From: Anthostomella pinea
Lineage: Eukaryota; Ascomycota; Sordariomycetes; Xylariales; Xylariaceae
Length of the DNA: 64,000 bases
Reading direction: 5' to 3'
NCBI GenBank assembly: GCA_963556695.1
Contig: CAUWAG010000003.1
Location: 6,324,001-6,388,000, forward strand
Under the pieces are notes generated by a model. That model did not search any database. It saw nothing but the letters and a program-made list of their open reading frames with translations, and was not told where the DNA came from. The translations under genes and the position numbers were made by a program. Of this stretch, positions 58,480 through 64,000 are shown one piece after another (position 1 is the first letter of the stretch; each line of letters opens with the position of its first letter).

Positions 58480-61095
58480 CTAGCAGTATTCTTCGTCGTC
58501 TGCTTCACGTGTCCTTTCGCTAACTGCTATCCACGCAGTTGCCCACTTTGCGAGCTCGTCAGAGGACATCCTTTCGACGTAATTAATTTCATCCTTCTTG
58601 TCGGGTGACAGCAATACGGGGTCTAACTCGTGTATAACACCAGCTCGTAGCCACGAACGCAGTACCTGGCAGAGACTGATGATCATAGCATCTAGGGCGC
58701 CGCGAAGGCTAGTCGTTATCCGCCCTGCTGCCGAAAAAACCCTCTCACATTCGGCAGACAACGGTTGAACTGTGAGGATGTCAAGCGCCATTTGTGAAAG
58801 ACGAGGGTATTGGTGACGTCGTTCGTGCCAGTAGGCTAAAGGATCGAATATTGCGTTATTCACAGTCTCGTGAGACTGCCAGATCTCGTATTCGTCTCCC
58901 AGAGTGGATGAAATCGGGGCCGAGCTTGCTTGTTGATGGATGAATTCCTTGAGAGGGTTCAGATCGATTTTACGGCGCTTTTGGGCAGGCTCGTTGTCAT
59001 TAAGGGTGTTCTGTATCTCGAGATCACGGTATTCGGTATCCCACAGCTCTTGGACCAAATCTTTTGCCTTCTGAATCCATTCGGGCCGATCATTCCATTT
59101 CTGTTCGAACCAGTGCCATCGGAATCGGGGGTGAAGGGCTATAGCCGTGTAATAGAGGGGGGTCTCGTCGAGCTTCTGATAATATTTGTCTAGCTTCATC
59201 CAACTAAGGTTGATGTTAGCTACGAAGTGTTCACTGTCAGGAAGCTTGTTAGCAGTAATTTTATAACCCTCAAGCTTGCCAAGAAGGAATTCAAATCCAA
59301 AGATAACATCCCAGATGTTACCATACGAACCGGTCCATCCTTTCCGCTTGCGTTGCATGCCATCCCCTTCGAGTAATTTCACGGTGTGTTCATAGTCAGT
59401 AAGGATAGCGGCAGTGTGCTCAAGAACGGTCCAATCGTGATCATTTAGATGATTCTCTTCTTTGAGGATTCGGGGCCGCCTTGCCATGGCCCTGCCACTA
59501 ACGAGGCCAGTCCTCTTGGATCTGTGTTGGTCTTCCCATTCCTGATTAAATTGGGCTATTATTCGAGGGAGATACGGGCGAAGCTTGATGAGACGGCGGA
59601 TCATATATAACTGTGAAAGCCATCTAGTGTCGTTATCGAGGATGACACACAGTGCCCTGGTGTGAGGAACTGTGAAATCGAGGACATCTTGCCGTTGGAC
59701 GTCAAGAAGGATGTAATGCAAGCGGTCAGATCGCCAGATATCAACGACGAGGTTGTGAGCCTTGCCAACAGGGCCTAATCGGTGATACAACGCGTGTTCA
59801 GCAACCGAAAGAGATTTGACCTTGCTGATCTCTGTTTCGAATGCTTCAACATCAGTACCAAACAATAAGGATTTGGCAGAGAGATTCAATTGATGCCCGA
59901 AGCACCGGCCACGCCGTTTCTTGCCCTCGAAGCCTAGGGCTAGCCCTATCTTGGTTGATGCCGTATCCATATTGGCAGCGTTATCGAGAATAAGAAAGCC
60001 GATCTTATGGTCAATACCAAACATCTTCAAGACTTCGACGATTTGCGTGGCAATATTTTGACCTGTGTGACGAATAAAGACCTTGGGGATGCCGAGAACT
60101 AGCTTGCAAGGCTTGTTGTATTCATCTCTAAAAAAGACGACTACGCCATACAAAGCGCGATGATTACCTGACCGCCAGCCATCAAAGGATACGTGTATCT
60201 TGCCAGGTGAAGCCCTCAACGCCTCGATGATGGCTCCCTTGTGCCGTTGGAATTCGCGTATGATTTTTTTGCATAGCCCGGTCGAGGAGATGTGCCCGCT
60301 TTGGTCTGTGATACACGGGTTGAGGTATTCGTGTGCAAGGCGTAATTTGGGATGATTCACAGTAGCAAAAGGAAGGTTCTCTTCAACGATCCATTCCATA
60401 AGGTGGCGGTGAAAGGTATCTCGATCGAAGTTCTTCAGCATGCTATTGGTTATTGCTTGGTCTCGAAGGTTCTCTGGGTTGACGGAGAGATATCGGTGAA
60501 GCCGTTGTTGGCTCGTATTGTTGATTGTTTCGGCTCGTAATTGTGCCTTGGATCTGGTCTTTTCACCTCCAGGGGCAGAGATCGATTCGACTAGATACAG
60601 GTGCTGTATGGCGTTCTGAAGGCCTGCAGATGTGAAAGAATCGGGTACGGGATTGCGGCGAGTGATACAGTATCGGCACACCCATTTGAAGGTCCTACCC
60701 TTCTGGATGTCATATCCGTGATCCCAGGCCCAGGAGTTGAGACCTCGCTTCCACTGAGCCCACGTGTAGCCACAAAAACACGCAAAAAGGAAGGCTTCGT
60801 CGCCCTGAGAGATGCCGTGGCGGAGGGATTCTCGTCGAGATGATTGGGGTGCTGGCGAGGGGGTTGCGGACAAAGGGACGTCGTTGGGAGGCTCGGAGCC
60901 ACCGTGTATCGAGGATTCGGGTGTACCGGCCATGGTGAAGCGTGCTGAGGGTACTGCTTGCAATTCGAGGCGAAAAAATTGAATGAACAGGTGAGTTCGA
61001 GTGGTTGGGTCGTATTCGAGTGAATCTGAATGATTTGCCTGCTTTGGAGTGGTTTGCGTGGTCTGAATGTTGTTTGTGCCATTTGGTGGCTGCAT
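58480..61095 (-). CDS. hAT-family transposase (intact)
   Basis: Uninterrupted 871 codons from ATG 61095 (MQPPNGTNNI); a second good start is ATG 60933 (MAGTPESSIH), which may be the true one. Order: N-terminal zinc-finger of BED type (KGRTFKWVCRYC .. LQNAIQHLYL); RNase H-like catalytic core with Asp in KIHVSFDGWRSGNHRALYGV and Asp in IGFLILDNAANMDTAST, plus RGRCFGHQLNLSAKSLLFG; the large helical insertion with LCVILDNDTRWLSQLYMIRR; and the C-terminal hATC dimerisation domain WHERRHQYPRLSQMALDILT and VQPLSAECERVFSAAGRITT, which includes the candidate catalytic Glu and the dimer helix. No stop or shift is present, in contrast to every other transposon gene in the window. Confidence 0.95.
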   Translation of the reverse strand: MQPPNGTNNIQTTQTTPKQANHSDSLEYDPTTRTHLFIQFFRLELQAVPSARFTMAGTPESSIHGGSEPPNDVPLSATPSPAPQSSRRESLRHGISQGDEAFLFACFCGYTWAQWKRGLNSWAWDHGYDIQKGRTFKWVCRYCITRRNPVPDSFTSAGLQNAIQHLYLVESISAPGGEKTRSKAQLRAETINNTSQQRLHRYLSVNPENLRDQAITNSMLKNFDRDTFHRHLMEWIVEENLPFATVNHPKLRLAHEYLNPCITDQSGHISSTGLCKKIIREFQRHKGAIIEALRASPGKIHVSFDGWRSGNHRALYGVVVFFRDEYNKPCKLVLGIPKVFIRHTGQNIATQIVEVLKMFGIDHKIGFLILDNAANMDTASTKIGLALGFEGKKRRGRCFGHQLNLSAKSLLFGTDVEAFETEISKVKSLSVAEHALYHRLGPVGKAHNLVVDIWRSDRLHYILLDVQRQDVLDFTVPHTRALCVILDNDTRWLSQLYMIRRLIKLRPYLPRIIAQFNQEWEDQHRSKRTGLVSGRAMARRPRILKEENHLNDHDWTVLEHTAAILTDYEHTVKLLEGDGMQRKRKGWTGSYGNIWDVIFGFEFLLGKLEGYKITANKLPDSEHFVANINLSWMKLDKYYQKLDETPLYYTAIALHPRFRWHWFEQKWNDRPEWIQKAKDLVQELWDTEYRDLEIQNTLNDNEPAQKRRKIDLNPLKEFIHQQASSAPISSTLGDEYEIWQSHETVNNAIFDPLAYWHERRHQYPRLSQMALDILTVQPLSAECERVFSAAGRITTSLRGALDAMIISLCQVLRSWLRAGVIHELDPVLLSPDKKDEINYVERMSSDELAKWATAWIAVSERTREADDEEYC

Positions 61096-61189
61096 TCAGA
61101 ATTTGCATGCTAGCTAGCTAGGTGGTTGAAATCATATGTCAATGTTTCTACCAGTGATATAATGCCCAACTCTTGATTAAATGCGCATC

Positions 61190-61280
61190 ATCTTGGTATA
61201 GTGGTATGGTAGCGCAAAGTTTGCCTTGCGGAAAAGGCTACGTTCAGATCCTATAGGAAGCTCGGGATTTTTTTTTTTTG
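61190..61280 (+). other. tRNA-like pol III unit inside hAT element
   Basis: TTGGTATAGTGGTATGG matches an A-box of glycine-type tRNA, CGTTCAGATCC about 43 bases later is a degenerate B-box, and a run of 12 T (61268-61279) follows, as a pol III terminator would. An anticodon-arm-like hairpin GCCT/AGGC is present, but acceptor and T stems are poor. It lies in the upstream untranslated end of the hAT transposase gene. Probably tRNA-derived rather than a working tRNA. Confidence 0.4.
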
Positions 61281-61473
61281 GAAAAAACGGGGCTCTTAGA
61301 TTTTTGGACCAATCAGAGCCCATATTTCATCCACTGTCATACACTCGTCCATTACGTCAATTACACTAAGCCTTGAATGTAATGGATGACCCCTTCAGCT
61401 CCAGTGGATGTACGCCAAAGTGCTCCACTAGCGTGTACACCAGTGGACTAGCGTGTAATTGATTTGACCCTTG

Positions 61474-61876
61474 CGCCAGCCATCTGGCGACTGCGGAACG
61501 ACATGCTATGACAACAGTGCACTCACTTAGTTCCATTATATAACAATCTGGCTCCAAACCAAGTCGAGAATCATCAATGGCATGGTTTGTTGGAGCGGAT
61601 ATCCCGTACGGCATTTCATGGTTGCTAATCCGCTTGAAGTTTGTGTGGTCAAACCATCAGACTGCAAGGAGTTTCTCATGTTTATACCTGCAGTGAAAAC
61701 AATGTCAAACGATGCTGAATGATTCAATATCATAATCTTGTAGGCAAACAAAAACAACTATTTTTCTTGGCGCCCCGCTGTTAGGGCACAACCTTGATAT
61801 TCGCACTAAAGCAGGCACTTCTCTCAGTAACTGACTATCTCTGCCAAGGCACAAGAGAATTTTTCTCACAAGCCGG
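61474..61876. other. Spacer between hAT element and LINE
   Basis: About 400 bases starting with the hAT target duplication; nothing recognised. The 5' end of the LINE may begin within it. Confidence 0.4.
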
Positions 61877-63625
61877 ATGGCACCCTTCCACGACAGGCCC
61901 CCAAGCGTCCCAAAGACGACCACCGGCAGCGTGCTCAAATCCCCGGCCCCTAGAAAGACATACGGCCCGGCAACTCCGAGCAGGCTCCGCCAGGCGCTGC
62001 TTGACGACATCAGCAGCAGCCCGTCACAGGTCTCTGAGGCTGACTTCACCGTTATTTCCCCTCTGAAAGGAAAATCCTGAAATATCAATAACAATAGCAC
62101 CACTGGAATGAAATGACCTCAATTGAACAAAATCTCAACAGACTAAGCCATTACACGCGATATAAAGAATAAAACCTCCTCCTCAGAGTGCCAGGACCAA
62201 GTTGTCAGAATACTGGCTAAAGACAAGCACTTTTATGAAGCCAGGATGACAATGTTTCAAGAGTGTGCTGCAGCGGTTGATAAGACACTTGAGAAAGCTG
62301 GAACCAAACTATACTCTCATGCCAAGGAGTTCAGCGCTTTCTCTCTAAATGTCTGAGCGAGTGGCTGGAAACCCGAGATCCGCCCAAAAGGAAGACCATC
62401 CCTGGGGGGATAGGGATGGTGAAGCCCACCATGACCTTCGCCCAAGCTGTCTCCTCTAGCTGTTGAATAGGAGACGGAAATAGACACCGGAAGATCTCCA
62501 GTGGGGCAGAGACGCACAGGGCATCTGACCCACCAAGACAGATGATCAATCTCTGTACGCTGAAGAAGCAGAGAAGGACAAGCACAACAACAGAACACAC
62601 TTGATAACCTGAATAATCTGAACTCGCTTGCATCTGACACTAGCCAACGACAGCATCCACGGACAGTCAACACTACCATAAAGAAAACACAGCCTGGCGA
62701 CCTCATCACTGCCAACCAACTGAAAAAGAAACAGGATGATCTCTGGGTCTTTGTCCGCATGGATAATAGCCACCTTGAGCCTTATGGAATCAAGTCTACA
62801 CTAAACAGAAGACTTAAGCTCCACCCTTAGGAGCTTAGAGAAGTGACACGGTGTCCTTCTGGATTTACCTTACACCCAAGGGACAAGCCAACTCAGGCTA
62901 AGCTTCTGGCTTTCTAAGAAGAAATTGCCGACATTCTCAAGGCACAAAATATTGAGACCCACACAGTCTGGCATCATTACAAGGTCGATGGATGCCCAAG
63001 AAAGGTCATCAATGCAGAAAGGTTCACAATCGATATTACCGACACTGTTGTTGCCGATAAAGTTGAAGCCCAAACAGGCAACAGACCTCTGAGGTGCATA
63101 CTCTCAAAGAACACGACTGATTCTGATCCAGAAACCACGTGGATAATCTCTCTGCCCAGTGCAGCAAGGAAACCATTCACGCTTTTTGCCCACTCAATGA
63201 CCTCAAAGCATATTCAACACACCCCCAAGGTTCACCAGTGTGCAAGCTGCTTCAGATACCATAGTAGGAATTACCGATGCGAAAAGCAAGTATGTGCACA
63301 CTGCGCCAACACAGTACACCAGGGAGAGTGCGAAAAACCAATCCCAAAGTGTGTCAACTGTAAAGGACCTCATGCTGCCAATTTCAATAAATGCCCTGCC
63401 CGCCCCAAGGTTGTGAAAGGTACCATCCATAAGCACACATGGGAGCAAATCCAGGAAATAAGGCTAGCCGGGGAAAGAGCCAGATCCAAGGCCTTCAATG
63501 AAACAGGCAGAAACCAAGCTGGGTCAACACCCAGCAACAATAACGAAGACATCATAATGCAAATCGACACAACAGATACAACTCATCCTAGAGATGCCGA
63601 TACTATTGTTGTCAATCAATGTTAG
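61877..63625 (+). pseudogene. LINE ORF1, gag-like with zinc knuckles, degraded
   Basis: Pieces in different frames: MAPFHDRPPSVPKTTTGSVL and DFTVISPLKGKS (61877-62080); QVVRILAKDKHFYEARMTMF and CAAAVDKTLEKAGTKLYSHA (about 62200-62340); TMTFAQAVSSS before the solo LTR and QRQHPRTVNTTIKKTQPGD after it; LKKKQDDLWVFVRMDNSHLE; then a long open part with three cysteine motifs, CASCFRYHSRNYRC, CAHCANTVHQGEC and CVNCKGPHAANFNKC, ending at TAG 63625. Several TAG/TAA stops interrupt it. The encoded protein would have been the RNA-binding coat of the element. Confidence 0.75.
62461..62639. mobile_element. Solo LTR B, 179 bp
   Basis: Opposite orientation to solo LTR A and of identical length. Plus-strand ends TGTTGAATAGG and GCATCTGACA; perfect 5-bp duplication CTAGC at 62456-62460 and 62640-62644. 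Removing it and one CTAGC makes the LINE ORF1 frame continuous (AVSSS followed by QRQHPR). Confidence 0.85.
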
Positions 63626-64000
63626 GTACATCAAACAAAACATATCGACACGGGCATCTAGTCATCCATTCTATGAATACAACAGGAGGACAAAAGAGTG
63701 CAGGCCCTACAGAGTTAGCCAACAACCTGGCTGACTACAAAGGAGAACAAGCACACATCATTCTGATACAAGAGCCCTGGGTTGGCATACCACAAGGCAG
63801 GAGAATGGGAGTAAAGACACACCCCAATTACGATATATACTCCCCAGTGGATTCCTGGGACAGCGACAGTACACGGCCCAGATCTCTTATCTATGTGAGA
63901 AAACACCTTTAAGCGGATCAACTTCGGTTCTATGCTACACGAGACATCACCTGGGTCAAGGTACAAGGTATTACATTTGCCAGTGTCTACCGGCCATGTA
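63619..64000 (+). pseudogene. LINE ORF2, endonuclease start, partial
   Basis: Begins MLGTSNKTYRHGHLVIHSMN and contains the AP-endonuclease motif IILIQEPWVGIPQGRRMG. The frame is stopped by TAA at 63910-63912 after VRKHL, but continues in the same frame with ADQLRFYATRDITWVKVQGI and TFASVYRP, the next endonuclease block. One in-frame stop, RIP-like; the rest lies outside the window. Confidence 0.7.

Larger units (their letters stand above)
58232..61473 (-). mobile_element. Complete hAT transposon, 3242 bp
   Basis: Left end CAGGGCCCAAATCAATTACA; right end read backwards CAAGGGTCAAATCAATTACA, so about 20-bp imperfect inverted repeats. Perfect 8-bp target duplication CGCCAGCC at 58224-58231 and 61474-61481. 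Subterminal regions carry many copies of short motifs of the GGATGTA / TCCAC type on both sides (58255-58360; 61375-61455), as expected for transposase binding sites. The transposase ORF inside is uninterrupted, so the element may be recent and autonomous. Confidence 0.95.
61877..64000 (+). mobile_element. LINE (non-LTR retrotransposon), 5' part, runs off window
   Basis: Plus strand. A gag-like ORF1 region (61877-63625) is followed by the start of an ORF2 with an endonuclease domain (63619 onward). The organisation (zinc-knuckle ORF1, then AP-type endonuclease) suits Tad1-like fungal LINEs. The reverse transcriptase would lie beyond the right edge. The 5' end is not defined; it contains solo LTR B. 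Confidence 0.8.

Noticed and set aside
62461..62639. LINE fragment captured inside pogo element 3 (similarity between 50670-50848 and the LINE region)
   Set aside because: Both similar segments are the same length with TG..CA ends and their own 5-bp duplications, so each is an independent LTR insertion, not LINE sequence.

Overview
The window reads as nuclear DNA of a filamentous ascomycete (Pezizomycotina). The protein genes have short introns (about 49-155 nt) with GT..AG ends and CTRAC-type branch points. Secreted plant- and wall-polysaccharide enzymes are frequent, and the transposons carry C:G-to-T:A stop mutations that look like repeat-induced point mutation (RIP). No CRISPR array, rRNA or bacterial operon is present. 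All names rest on reading the translations; no database search was run.

There are two compartments. Bases 1-31,000 are ordinary, intact genome. In order: a GH53 endo-galactanase with an apparent 5-nt exon; a cysteine-rich one-pass membrane protein; a GH17 glucanase; a small secreted protein; a membrane protein whose ORF runs through a heptanucleotide satellite; an Hsp20/Hsp30 chaperone with a heat-shock element; an RRM-YTH RNA-binding protein (predicted m6A reader); a 6.8-kb gene-poor stretch; and a divergent pair, 20S proteasome subunit beta-6 and phosphatidylinositol 4-kinase alpha (Stt4). Two copies of a ~210-bp TA-flanked MITE sit around the Hsp20 gene.

Bases 32,000-64,000 are a decaying, repeat-rich compartment. 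Broken genes (a protease-like gene, a C-terminal-anchor protein, alcohol oxidase pieces, two short-chain dehydrogenases, an F-box/ankyrin gene) are mixed with transposons: two near-identical pogo/Fot1-type elements in opposite orientation (38396-40321 and 46201-48136), a third, older pogo-type element (48283-50883), a complete hAT element with perfect 8-bp target duplication and an uninterrupted transposase (58232-61473), two 179-bp solo LTRs with perfect 5-bp duplications, and a LINE that runs off the right edge. Only a PL20-like lyase (42237-43145) and an NCS1 purine-cytosine permease (53574-55142) look intact there, apart from the hAT transposase.

The strongest observation is structural. 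The flanks of the two inverted pogo copies only make sense if exchanged. The left flank of copy 1 joined to the right flank of copy 2 through one TA restores an alcohol oxidase reading frame; the reciprocal pair restores the frame of a second, unrecognised gene (called gene X here). This indicates an inversion of about 6-10 kb by recombination between the two copies. Gene X was also hit by the third pogo element, whose terminal inverted repeat was later hit by one of the solo LTRs, so the order of several events can be read from the sequence.
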